Positions 40,670 through 52,485 of a stretch of DNA of 64,000 nucleotides are shown in pieces. The notes below the pieces were generated by a model, which saw only the letters and a list, made by a program, of their open reading frames with translations, did not search any database and was not told where the DNA came from. The DNA lies in assembly GCA_032209605.1 (NCBI GenBank), contig JASFXZ010000032.1, positions 8,247,722 to 8,311,721 of the forward strand, given 5' to 3'. Within the stretch, counting starts at the first letter, position 1. Each line of letters starts with the position of its first letter. This DNA is from Mactromeris polynyma. Its lineage: Eukaryota > Mollusca > Bivalvia > Venerida > Mactridae. The position numbers were made by a program, and so were the translations under genes.

Positions 40670-43085
40670 CGCAAACAGTCTTGTTTCATAATTAATATAC
40701 AGTCTTGTTTCATAATTAATATGCAAACAGTCTTGTTTCAGGTTTAATATGCAAACAGTCTTGTTTCATAATTAATATACAGTCTTGTTTCATAAATAAT
40801 ATGCAGACATTCTTATTTCAGGTTTAATATGCAGACAGTCTTGTTTCAGGTTTAATATGCAAACAGTCTTGTTTCATAATTAATATGCAGACAGTCTTGT
40901 TTCAGGTTTAATATGCAGACAGTCTTGTTTCAGGTTTAATATGCAGACAGTCTTGTTTCAGGTTTAATATGCAAACAGTCTTGTTTCAGGTTTAATACGC
41001 AAACAGTCTTGTTTCATAATTAATATACAGTCTTGTTTCATAATTAATATGCAGACATTCTTATTTCAGGTTTAATATGCAGACAGTCTTGTTTCAGGTT
41101 TAATATGCAGACAGTCTTGTTTCATAATTAATATGCAGACAGTCTTATTTCAGGTTTAATATGCAGACAGTCTTGTTTCATAATTAATATGCAGACAGTC
41201 TTGTTTCAGGTTTAATATGCAGACAGTCTTGTTTCATAATTAATATGCAGACAGTCTTGTTTCAGGTTTAATATGCAGACAGTCTTGTTTCAGGTTTAAT
41301 ATGCAGACAGTCTTGTTTCAGGTTTAATATGCAAACAGTCTTGTTTCATAATTAATATACAGTCTTGTTTCATAATTAATATGCAGACATTCTTATTTCA
41401 GGTTTAATATGCAGACAGTCTTGTTTCAGGTTTAATATGCAAACAGTCTTGTTTCATAATTAATATACAGTCTTGTTTCATAATTAATATGCAGACATTC
41501 TTATTTCAGGTTTAATATGCAGACAGTCTTGTTTCAGGTTTAATATGCAAACAGTCTTGTTTCATAATTAATATGCAGACAGTCTTGTTTCAGGTTTAAT
41601 ATGCAGACAGTCTTGTTTCAGGTTTAATATGCAGACAGTCTTGTTGCAGGTTTAATATGCAGACAGTCTTGTTTCAGGTTTAATATGCAGACAGTCTTGT
41701 TTCAGGTTTAATATGCAGACAGTCTTGTTTCAGGTTTAATATGCAAACAGTCTTGTTTCATAATTAATATACAGTCTTGTTTCATAACTAATATGCAGAC
41801 ATTCTTATTTCAGGTTTAATATGCAGACAGTCTTGTTTCAGGTTTAATATGCAAACAGTCTTGTTTCATAATTAATATACAGTCTTGTTTCATAATTAAT
41901 ATGCAGACATTCTTATTTCAGGTTTAATATGCAGACAGTCTTGTTTCAGGTTTAATATGCAAACAGTCTTGTTTCATAATTAATATGCAGACAGTCTTGT
42001 TTCAGGTTTAATATGCAGACAGTCTTGTTTCAGGTTTAATATGCAGACAGTCTTGTTTCAGGTTTAATATGCAAACAGTCTTGTTTCAGGTTTAATACGC
42101 AAACAGTCTTGTTTCATAATTAATATACAGTCTTGTTTCATAATTAATATGCAGACATTCTTATTTCAGGTTTAATATGCAGACAGTCTTGTTTCAGGTT
42201 TAATATGCAGACAGTCTTGTTTCATAATTAATATGCAGACAGTCTTATTTCAGGTTTAATATGCAGACAGTCTTGTTTCATAATTAATATGCAGACAGTC
42301 TTGTTTCAGGTTTAATATGCAGACAGTCTTGTTTCATAATTAATATGCAGACAGTCTTGTTTCAGGTTTAATATGCAGACAGTCTTGTTTCAGGTTTAAT
42401 ATGCAGACAGTCTTGTTTCAGGTTTAATATGCAGACAGTCTTGTTTCAGGTTTAATATGCAGACAGTCTTGTTTCAGGTTTAATATGCAGACAGTCTTGT
42501 TTCAGGTTTAATATGCAGACAGTCTTGTTTCAGGTTTAATATGCAAACAGTCTTGTTTCATAATTAATATACAGTCTTGTTTCATAATTAATATGCAGAC
42601 ATTCTTATTTCAGGTTTAATATGCAGACAGTCTTGTTTCAGGTTTAATATGCAGACAGTCTTGTTTCAGGTTTAATATGCAGACAGTCTTGTTTCAGGTT
42701 TAATATGCAGACAGTCTTGTTTCAGGTTTAATATGCAGACAGTCTTGTTTCAGGTTTAATATGCAGACAGTCTTGTTTCAGGTTTAATATGCAGACAGTC
42801 TTGTTTCAGGTTTAATATGCAGACAGTCTTGTTTCAGGTTTAATATGCAGACAGTCTTGTTTCAGGTTTAATATGCAAACAGTCTTGTTTCAGGTTTAAT
42901 ATGCAAACAGTCTTGTTTCATAATTAATATACATTCTTGTTTCATAATTAATATGCAGACATTCTTATTTCAGGTTTAATATGCAGACATTCTTATTTCA
43001 GGTTTAATATGCAGACATTCTTATTTCAGGTTTAATACGCAGACAGTCTTATTACACATTTAATACGCAGACAGTCTTATTTCAC
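40670..43085. repeat. 2.4-kb minisatellite of 28-bp units with higher-order structure
   Basis: About 86 units. Main type A is atgcagacagtcttgtttca + ggtttaat (28 bp). Type B ends taattaat instead. Type C is 24 bp (atacagtcttgtttca + taattaat). Type D has gacattcttatttca. Unit types recur in a fixed order (A with gcaaac, then C, then D). One block of more than 350 bp around 40921-41330 reappears at 42021-42430, exactly 1100 bp away. No gene overlaps it; it lies between cathepsin L and the C76-like gene. The rest of 38440-44661 shows no gene that I can support. Confidence 0.98.
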
Positions 43086-43734
43086 ATTTAATGAGTCACA
43101 CAAGCCAACATGTCCACATTTTGAACACAGTTATGTGGGTGTATATGAGAAGTCACAAACAATATCGCATTATGTTGGACAAAACTGGGGTGTCTCAATA
43201 CTTGTGTGGTGAATTAGTGCCATGTAGTTCATGGTCACTCGTAAAGCTGCTGAAATACTTAAAAAATACAACAGCTTACAAGTGTAAAATATTTCATACA
43301 TGAAATACAATATTGTCGGTATTCAGCTGATAAATATGACAATGTTTGTTGCAAGTTTGCTTGGCCAAAGACTACATAATAGTCAAACAGAAAGGAAATG
43401 GCAAGTATGTGTAGATAAATACTTGAAAGTAAGAGACAGCATTGTCCATTCCCAAGGAGAAACTGAACAGTTTACTTAATTTATAATTAGCTTCACTTGT
43501 TTTCAATATAACTTTTCCTTAACTTTGGACCGAAATGTGAATATTCAGAGTGGTCAAAGAATTGGCCCTTTTGACATTTAGACCAGTTATAGGCTAACAA
43601 TCACTGAATACCCCCTACCATATACCGTATATCTTACCATGTGTTACCCCTAGTGTCACCCCCAAAAATCTTCATAAAATCTGAAAATAGAACAAAAATA
43701 TCAGCCTATGTAATACTCCAGCCAAAGGCACCAT

Positions 43735-43850
43735 GGTCAAGGGGAAATGTGCCAGACTCCTCATCAGAAGGTCATCGGTTCAAATCCTACTGCAGTCTTC
43801 ATAACCCTTAAATGAGGGACCAGTGTTGGTTAGTAACCCAAGAAGCAGTC
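43735..43850 (+). repeat. tRNA-derived SINE head
   Basis: A tRNA-like A-box region (catggtcaaggggaaatgtg) and a B box (cggttcaaatcctac) are at normal spacing, followed by non-tRNA sequence with ggttagtaaccca. The stems do not form a good cloverleaf, so I infer a SINE rather than a tRNA gene. Confidence 0.45.
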
Positions 43851-44661
43851 AATGAGAGTGATTAATATAAGTTTTAATATCTTATTTCACAACTGATGTA
43901 CATATAATTTATTTAACATATGACAAGAAAAATTAATTCTCTTTAAAATGGTATATAACAATTGAATGTGAATGGAAAAATGATGTAGAAATTAATTTAT
44001 ATTTAAACCAGTCCCTAAAAAGCCAAATGGCTTGTCAGTTATTGATAAAATCTCCAGATATTCAAGATATCTTATCTGATTGGGATACAGAATGAAATGA
44101 GCTCAACAAATTTGGTAGTTTGTCTTTAAAGGTTGATAGTCCTACTTATTTGTCAAAATATGCTAAATAAAATGTTTGAGATAATTGCATTTTAATGTTT
44201 TCATACTATCATACCCTAAAGCACTGCATGGAGACTTTTCTTACGAATTGCCTGGAACTTAAAAAGAAGGGTCTCGGACACATGTATATCAAATGCTTAG
44301 CGCTTCATCGGCACATTGGTCAGGACAGAAAATACATCAAAACTCTTCTATTTGTGGGTGAAAGAAAAGTGACAACGAGTTGTAGAGAACAGCTATATGA
44401 AAGCGTGTAACTCGGATTCTCTCATATTTACAACTAAGCATATTGTACAGGGGTGTCACTAATTTTTGAATAAGCAGGGAAATCATTAAAAGTAGGCGGG
44501 GATATGGGGGGGAATCCCCTTAATTATGATCACTCATACAAGAAAAGTAGGCAGGTGATGATGCTTAAGTTACGGGGTAATTTTACCGGCTCCCAGTACA
44601 TATTGACTTTTAAACAAAAGAAAAATTCTCAGTTTCGTGAAATCTAGATAAAAAACTCACT

Positions 44662-47600
44662 TTAATGTGCCATTAATCTAATATACGGATTCTCCATTTC
44701 CTCCTCGCAGGGAATGAGCTCTTCATCCGTCATATCTCGCGTGCAAACTCTGCGCTGGTCGCTGATGAGAGGAGCAACGTCAACTTGCTCGTTGTACCCG
44801 TGCATTCCACAGACTAGGTCTATCAAGTTCGACAGTGTCGGGCAGTAAACAGCGACTGCATTTTCGCTACTCATTTTCCCCATAATTCTGGTATGGCCAT
44901 GCGAGTCAAAGAAGCAGTAGGCCCCAAATGCTAGTCGCAGTATAGCGTAGGAATAATATTTGATTGTTAACAAAAAGGCGACAAGCCTGCCGGGTCGGTA
45001 ATTTCTCAAATAATCCTGAAAATAAAATTATAGCTGTCTAATATTGTAACTAGTGACTAAATACATGGAAAATAGGTCACAAAAAGTTTCAACACTAAAA
45101 GAACAAGTCTTAAATATTTTGGAAAATAGAAGACAAATGTGAACCAAGGCTGGACCAAGAATTTTGGTATTGACACTGAGAAGACTGCTATCATATAAAA
45201 GGCTAATCGGTATTTTAATTAAGTATTTTGTAATCAGAAATCAAGCTGGTGATTGGAATAGATATCTTCACAAAAGACACATGAATATAAAAACCTGCCA
45301 AGTCTCGTAAGAAAATTTTTGCACTAAAATGCAGTCATGAGTCTTTAGGCCGGTGCCGTCGACTCGATACTTACACTCAAGGTTCCCAAGAATGAATGGC
45401 TTCGTGAGTAAGATGTAAACACTGGAAGACTCTCATTGGCCAATCTGACCTTGATCGCTGTATCAAATATAACTCCAATGTTGAGAAACTTCCCGTATGG
45501 TATATCATACAACGCTACCATACCGTCTCGTCGTCTACTCACTCTTATGTGATCTCTGTAACAAACACATACATACATCAGTGCAACTAAGTGGAATAAA
45601 AAATGCAATGTATGACTCGACTTACAATTATTACTTAGAATTTAAACAACAAAAGTTCATTCATCGATTTCGATTGTTCATTAAAAAAAATAGCTGATTT
45701 CACATTTACAGCAACTTAAGGATACTTTGTATAACTGTAAAATATATTATTATTGTGGAGTAAAATATTTTCAAGAGACTGAACAATCCAATATGAGCCG
45801 AGTTCCATGACAAAACCTGTATTAGTGACGCTGGTTATGAAGCTGGGTATTTCCAGATGAAGGTACATTACCGTACCGAAATCCACTGAATTTTGGTAAA
45901 CTAACGTAATCCTTTTACGCCGACCATCTTTTTTTCAAGATATTTCTTGTTTTGTTTTGTTTAGCATTTTTTGTTGTCTTAATATTTGAATTGCTATGAA
46001 AAGAAAAGTAGACATCTGATTTTAATATTAAATGGAACTAGAAAAATATGTGTTAGGAATGCAAAACCCGAAAACCAATTTTTATCGCTATTACAGATTT
46101 TTGTCATGTAAGCCCTCGGTTTATTGCTTCAGATAAAAAGATGTCTTAGAGGAAAAAGTTACCTCATTAGAGAGTGGAGAGAATTTCCCTCGATAAGAAT
46201 TTTGTTCAAATGTTTCGGCATGAAGCGAGATGGAAACCCTATACGTTGCCAATACACGATAGCGGTAAGTGCCATCGTTGTACATTGCAGACCGTCGTAT
46301 ACACTGTTCATTAGAGATTGATTTGAACCTCCAGAGGTGACAGTATAAGGACCTGAGAGAGAATAGAGAGACAGGAAGGATAGAAGAGTGATAGAAGAAA
46401 TAAATGAATAAAGAAGAAACAAATATAGAAATTAGAAATGAACCCATAAAACATATGGAAAGAAAAGAAAAAAACAGAAAGAAAAAAGAGAGATTTCTGA
46501 AAGCATAAAAAACATTGAAAAATGAGAAAATGAAAATAAAAAGAACATTGAATATTGAGAAAATAAAAAAGCAAGTAAATAGTAAGAACTAGTGTTGTTT
46601 CAAATGTAGAATCCTTGTAAAACAGGGTTAATAATAACAACTAAATTCTTTACTTACCTATCTTACGCACTTCACCTTTCTGAAATAAAGAATACAAATA
46701 TGTTTTAAACCTGAACAATTACTTAAGTATTGTATTTCAAAGCTTGCAGATAAATGACTGAGGCATATCTTCCATCAGGCAATAATTATTTACACCCATA
46801 ACCGTACATCATTCTTGGAAATGTACATGAATAATGAATTTTAAACATCAATTAAAATAAAACTAACTTAACTAGCTGGATTTGCATCTGATTAAATGGT
46901 TTAACTTCTCAATGTGATAATTATCTAGTTACATTATCTAGTTAACTTCTCAATGTGATAATTACCCCGTTACACTATCTAGTTAACTCCTTAATAAGAT
47001 AATTATCTGATTATGGTATCTAGTTAACTTTTTGTTTTTAATATTATCTTGCAACATTATCTAATCAACTTACTTTATTCAATAATTGTCTGATAATGAC
47101 ATCTAGTTAACCTACTTTTTTAATAATTATCTAGTTATGTTATCTGGTTAACTTATGTTATTTGTTGATTACCTGGTCACAGTACTTAGTAATTATTATC
47201 TAAATACAGAATGTAATTAATGTGATAATTATCTGATGGTGGTATCTAGTTCACTAACTGCATTTAATTATTATATGATGGTGGTATCTAGTTAACTTAC
47301 TTTATTTAACAACTATCTGATGGTGGTATCTAGTTAAAACTTACTTTATTTAACAACTATCTGATGGTGGTATCTAGTTAACTTACTTTATTTAATAACT
47401 ATCTGATGGTGGTATCTAGTTAACTTACTTTATTTAATAACTATCTGATGGTGGTATTTAGTTAACTTACTGCATTAAAAAATTATCTGATGGTGGTATC
47501 TAGTTAACTTACTGCATCTAATAATTATCTGATGGTGGTATCTAGTTAACTTACTGCATTTAATAATTATATGATGGTGGTATCTAGTCAACTTACTTTA

Positions 47601-49016
47601 TTTAATAACTATATGATGGTGGTATCTAGTTAACTTACTGCATTTAATAATTATATGATGGTGGTATCTAGTTAACTTACTGCATTTAATAATTATATGG
47701 TTGTGGTATCTAATTAACTTACTTTATTTAATAATTTTCTTCTTACTTTATTGATTAACTTATTTAATAATTACCTGACTAAATTATTTATTATTTAACT
47801 CACTATTATGTGATGATAATTTTAGTTCTTACTTTATGTGATAATTACATGGTTTCAGTATTCAGTTAACTTAATCTAGTAATTATTATCTTAACACAGA
47901 ATGTAATTAACTTAATTAAGTGATAATTATCAGTTTACAGAATGTAGTTAACTACCATGTGACTGTGATGGTTTAAGGAATGAATGGTTGCATATTTCTA
48001 CCATGAAGGCATCAGTTAATCATTTAACTTACTAGATAAGCATCTATTTATATTAACTATACATTTATTGTGGTTAGTATCAGGTGTATAACTACTTCAG
48101 TTTAGTACTGGTTAATGTTTTAGTCAAGTTTAATATAACAATAACTCTAAACTATCACCAGTGAATTGCTTCTGCTACATAACTGTTATATTTTTTCTGA
48201 TGTCATGGCTATTACCTAATTACTTTCAATTGTTAATATTAAAAGTAACATGAGTATTTTTGTAAGTCTCATATCTGCTGCAATAATATAAAATGAAGTC
48301 TTAGCAGTTCAAGTTAATGAAATAAAATAACTGAACATTTCCCTTAGCAACCCCCCTTTGCTTTGTGCTATGCATACTTTATAGTGTTGGCAAGTCCCAG
48401 ATCAGGGTGATAACTAATTACTACTAGCATAAATATGAAATAAGTATGCAAAACAAATAAAAGACAAACTAATATCGATGCACAAATAAAAAAGACAATT
48501 CACAACATTAGAACCAACATCAATCACTAAATCAAACTAAATAAAGAAAAAACAAAATAGAAAGAACAAATAAATCAATGCATACATATAATACTTGATT
48601 TACAGACATTCTATAGTTCATGCACAAGAGTCTAGACAAGTGTGGGCATGACAAATAATTATCGAATGACCCTCAGTCAATATGATGAAAATAACATAAG
48701 AAACCTAAATAAAAAATATGTTACAACTAGATCCATAGATAATACATTATAAATAGACAATCTATTGAAATAAATTACCAAAGTAGGCTAGATCTTATTA
48801 TCTTTTTCCATAAACATGAGCACAACACAAACAATACCATGAAGACGCCAAGACGTCATGAGTCGGAACTTTGATTATATCCATACATGCGATACCAAAG
48901 AGCTTTTGTCAAGATTATCTGATGTAATATAACTGATCAATACGTAATCTGGTACTTACAACATCTTCAAGATCAATCTTCTTGAAGATTTCGTCGAAAT
49001 CTATAATGTCAGTCAT
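44662..49016 (-). CDS. C76-like papain-fold cysteine protease (probable deubiquitinase), 5 exons
   Basis: Exons, 5' to 3': 48960-49016, 46658-46679 (22-nt microexon), 46163-46352, 45375-45555, 44662-45015. All phases agree; 267 aa. Putative catalytic Cys50 in DGLQCTTMALTAIVYW, oxyanion Gln38 twelve residues earlier in GGSNQS, then an LNKILIEGNSLH segment, and Asp187-Ser-His189 in YCFFDSHGH. This Gln...Cys...Asp-x-His layout with QCTxxAL matches the peptidase C76 fold (the USP domain of large herpesvirus tegument proteins). Related domains also occur in transposon-encoded and invertebrate proteins. Here it is a short stand-alone host gene with its own introns, without signal peptide or membrane segment. 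Removal of ubiquitin is inferred from fold only. The start ATG precedes MTDIIDFDEIFKKIDLEDV. Intron 1 is 2.3 kb and holds a 42-bp minisatellite; intron 2 is strongly purine-rich on the + strand. Confidence 0.8.
45815..46085 (+). repeat. Dispersed element, copy B (see 6590-6965)
   Basis: Shares ordered short matches with 6590-6965 (acaaaacctgt, gtgacgctggttatga, gggtatttcc, gattttaata, gcaaaacccgaaaa). It lies in an intron of the C76-like gene. Confidence 0.45.
46910..47960. repeat. ~42-bp minisatellite, core 47215-47725
   Basis: The core unit is atgatggtggtatctagtta + acttactgcatttaataatt + at, about 12 good copies. Increasingly diverged copies extend on both sides (ctagttaac and gataattatctg blocks). 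It lies in intron 1 of the C76-like gene. The gradient of divergence outward from the centre suggests repeated unequal exchange in the core. Confidence 0.92.
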
Positions 49017-50399
49017 CGCTTTCTGTGCATCTTTACTGAGCAGTAACTAAGCAATAACTAACATTATATGCTTATCACGTGATATATGTATCTATGTGTA
49101 TCACGTGACGGTTGTGACATCAGCACATATATTGATGACGTCACAGAGCTACTGTGCCAAGGGAGACCAATGCGTAGGATATTTACAATGACATTGTAGG
49201 AGTTAATTCCCTTTACCAAAATACTGATATATCTGAAGCAGGAAAATTTAAGAAAATCAAAATCTGCGCAATACAATCTAGTTCAATCTAACAAGTACTA
49301 ATAAAATAATAGCGGACAGGGTGTTATTGCAGAGACAGAATTGAGGAAAGTTGCTCACAGACTTTATCTGCGATCACTCCGTCTGGCGTAGCGCTATTAG
49401 CAATACATCAACTGTGTAAGATAAATAATGTTCGTGTGTGTAAATAAATCGTCTTCTTGAAAACGGAAACGCAGACGACAAGGCTCCACACGCGCTAATA
49501 ACACTAATTTGTGAACATTCATAAACGTCAAAAATTCAATTTATTGCATATAATTAATTAATAGGCTAGAAAGAGTATTTCAAAGTTAACAAAATTCATC
49601 ATAAGAGATATGACATCGCTCGAGGAAAGAGTGTACGGCTGGATGGACTGTACAATTATTTACATTTGCGACGATTACTGAAGTTTTTGAGGACATTAAT
49701 ATAATGTACACGAACTCGCTCGTTCCGGCACTTGCTTGTGTTCATTACTCTTTTGTTTATGTACAGTTGATACATTACACCACAGACATATATCCGTGAT
49801 TATATAAATTGATTCGTATATATTCTGTTTTATTCTTTAAATTTACAATGTGAAGTAAAATCAGCTAAATCGTCCTTTCAAATTAGCACTTAACTAATAT
49901 ACATAAGCCAACATTTTAAGGAAAATCATGGATGAGACGTGGCCTCCGTGCCCAAGTGGTAGACTTCAAAGCATTTGTCCCTAATGCACCTGTCAAAATT
50001 TTACCACAGGGATGGGGGATCAAGGGTCATCAGATAATTTGTCTTTTTGGGGTCTAATTTCCCATCCTAAAGCCAAGCATTTCGTCTAAAACCCCGGACA
50101 CTGGGAGATGCTAATTCCCCACTTTCGGGATCTAATAAAAATCCAGCAAAAGTCTATATCCCGGGACCCGGGAATCATCTGGCATGTCAAATTCCCATCT
50201 GTCGGGAATCGTCTTCTGTCGAAAGTTCCGTGTCCCCAGGGCAAACGCTGAAACGTTTATTCAAACCCCATTACAAAAAGCTGAGACTGACCAAAACGGA
50301 GCCACTTCGTCTGATACAGATTTGTTAAATGTATCAAAATGATTTGTATGTACATGCTTCTCAGCGAGACGAAATTTAATGATTATTTGACATTTTAAA

Positions 50400-50530
50400 T
50401 GGTATTTATAGTTCGTCCTGAGGTGACTTCGAACCTTAAAGGTTTTCTAAGGTGAGACATTATTTCGATGTCTTTATGTGGTCACCTGAGGTGAATCTCT
50501 CCAAACTACACGGTATATAGTAGCTGCAGT
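50400..50530. other. Inverted-repeat patch
   Basis: cctgaggtgacttcgaacct and, about 75 bp on, ggtcacctgaggtgaatctc form overlapping inverted matches. It may be the remains of a small hairpin element. Otherwise 49017-51072 shows only a partial tRNA-derived repeat near 49945 and no gene. Confidence 0.3.
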
Positions 50531-51072
50531 GATAACGTCGGCTTGTGAAGACTTCTTGGCGTGGGTATGGATATAGTTTGAATTTATTTTATTACAATAT
50601 TTTTGTTTAATGTTTTAAAACGTCGAGCGGATAAATTTTGGTAAGATAATAATGCGTATGTCTTATATTGGTTTATTTCTCAGTACGTACATTTATTTCA
50701 TAATGTTCACAGTCCATGGGTATACAAATATTTAAAATATTTAAATCATTGCTCCTCCGTTTGGTGGTAATAAAATCAAATCTGACTCTTCAATAATTTC
50801 TGGATATGAATTACCCACTGATCGAATACACAAGGTATGACGTTCTACAAACTCCGATTGTGCTTCGGTAATTAAACATTAATTTGTAAGTTATAATTAA
50901 TTAATAGATACACACATGTAATGTGTAAGCCGTGTTTCATAGCATAGATATATGCGTTGAATCAGATGTAATGGTGAATTTAATTTCAAGGAATCGTTAT
51001 GTTATCAATTTTCGACAGAAAATAGAGTAAAGTCTTCATAAAAACTTTTCCATTATCCAGATATCGTCGAAA

Positions 51073-51980
51073 ATGAGGTTGACGACATTATGTTTGTTCC
51101 TGATTATCGTCAGCGTCGTCGGGACAATGTATATACCACATCCCAAGAAACCTAATCTAATGATACCAGTCAAAATGGATCTAAGTCGACCAAAGGTTAA
51201 TATCGAGCATGTGGCTGTCGAAGAGGCGCGGGGCACTGACGGAATACGTGAGCCATATTTAGGATTTATTTCTTTAATTAATATTTACGTGTTGACAACT
51301 TTAATTGATGTCCCGACCGGAGTATCTTACCAAAGATCATCTGACCATATTTAAAAAAAAACGTGATGGATGCAAGGTCTACACAAAGCTACATCGTTGC
51401 CAAGTTAAATGACTTCAAATGTGCGCGGGAAGACCACGTGGTTTGTGGTGTCACTTTTGCTATGTACAGCAGACAGTCGAATTTGCCACCGTCCTACATT
51501 TGTAGCAGAATATCTTCCGTTCTTTTTCAAACACTTCGAGAAACCTGCGCCAACAAAGCAGTAGCAAATAATGACGTCACAAATCACGTGATTTTCCCAC
51601 ATTGTAAAATTGAGTTGCAGGAAAACCTCAATAATACGACCATCCTTGGGACTCTTGAAACTGTTCTTATTATTGAGGTGGTCTTAATATTGAGGTTGAA
51701 TAAAGAGCAAAATATTGAAAATGGACTTGAAAATTGTGTTCTTTATATGGAGGTGGTCTTATTATTGTGGTGGTATATAAGTTAGGTTTTACTGTAACCA
51801 TATAGTCATACCTCACGCGTTTTCATTTTTGTTTTCATTTCAGTTTCGTTGTTTTACCTTCTAATTTCCTTCCCTTTGCTGTATTCTGCAATCAAGAGGT
51901 CAAGGTCCGATCTGATTGGAGGAGACGGCAGCTCATCTGGAGGCTTTCGTGTTGTCACTGGTGCTCCTTGTTGTGATTAA
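51073..51980 (+). CDS. Possible small secreted peptide precursor, 2 exons
   Basis: Not recognised. Exon 1 (51073-51247) opens with a good signal peptide, MRLTTLCLFLIIVSVVGT, followed by YIPHPKKPNLMIPVKMDLSR. The donor is gtgagc. Joined to 51844-51980 (acceptor tttcag) the frame stays open to a TAA, giving 103 aa ending GGFRVVTGAPCCD. The first part of exon 2 is hydrophobic and may really be a polypyrimidine tract before a later acceptor (caatcaag at 51894). That acceptor would need another donor or change the frame. The intron holds two small MITEs. Dibasic KR sites before the tail would fit a peptide precursor, but this is speculation. Confidence 0.35.
51400..51615. mobile_element. Small inverted-repeat element (CACGTG type)
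   Basis: The left arm contains aaatgtgcgcgggaagaccacgtggtttgtggtgtcac. The right arm, about 110 bp later, is its near inverse (tgacgtcac, aaatcacgtgattttcccac, attgtaaa). About 210 bp, MITE-like, in the intron of the putative secreted peptide gene. Open frames on both strands across it are not credible genes. Confidence 0.55.
51620..51800. mobile_element. Tc1/mariner-like MITE, copy 2
   Basis: aacctcaataatacgaccat, gttcttattattgaggtggt, gaggttgaataaagagcaaa and the terminal gttaggttttactgtaa. It is related to copies at 26855 and 57310. It immediately follows the previous inverted-repeat element. Confidence 0.7.
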
Positions 51981-52404
51981 TTGACACGTGGTATGAATGC
52001 TTACGTTGTTATTTCTATGTAAAATGAATTATGTTTTTTTAAACTACATGTAAAATTATAGAAGTCGGGTAGAAGTCAATGTTGTTGTTTTTTATAAAAT
52101 TACTACACAAATTGCACATGTGCTCATGTCATACAAATGTAATATACTCTGTGTTTTTTCAGGTCTCAGCATAATTCCTTTTAAAAACCATTTACTGGAG
52201 GATTGATGAAAGAACGTCATCTAAAGGACAGTTTCATACATAAATTGCTATACTATGAAATAATAATATGTTATGTATATTCATCATGCAACGTGTATGC
52301 TGTATATATATGATGTATGTGATACAAACAGTATTTTCTTTGTCAAAAACAATTCCCTGAATAAATCTATACTATATGTTTTACATTAGTTGTTATATAT
52401 TGGG

Positions 52405-52485
52405 TCGTGGTCAGAGCACCGCAAACCCGTCCAGTTAGCCAAGCTCTTGGCTGTTACCTGGGAGAGCTGGGTTCGATTCCATGAT
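52405..52485 (+). repeat. tRNA-derived SINE head
   Basis: gggtcgtggtcagagcaccg (A-box-like) and gctgggttcgattcc (B box), but a 20-nt internal excess and poor stems exclude a normal tRNA. Another A-box remnant (ttagctcagtcggtttag) is at 53437. The rest of 51981-53924 has no gene that I can support. Confidence 0.45.

Noticed and set aside
40670..43085. CRISPR-like array
   Set aside because: The units are head to tail without unique spacers, in a eukaryotic genome; it is a minisatellite.
44195..44410. 71-codon + strand frame (LTNCLELKKKGLGHMYIKCL)
   Set aside because: Looks protein-like in composition, but no start context, splice partners or family could be identified; lies just beyond the 3' end of the C76-like gene.
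51363..51785. 140-codon + strand frame
   Set aside because: It is made of two inverted-repeat MITEs within an intron.
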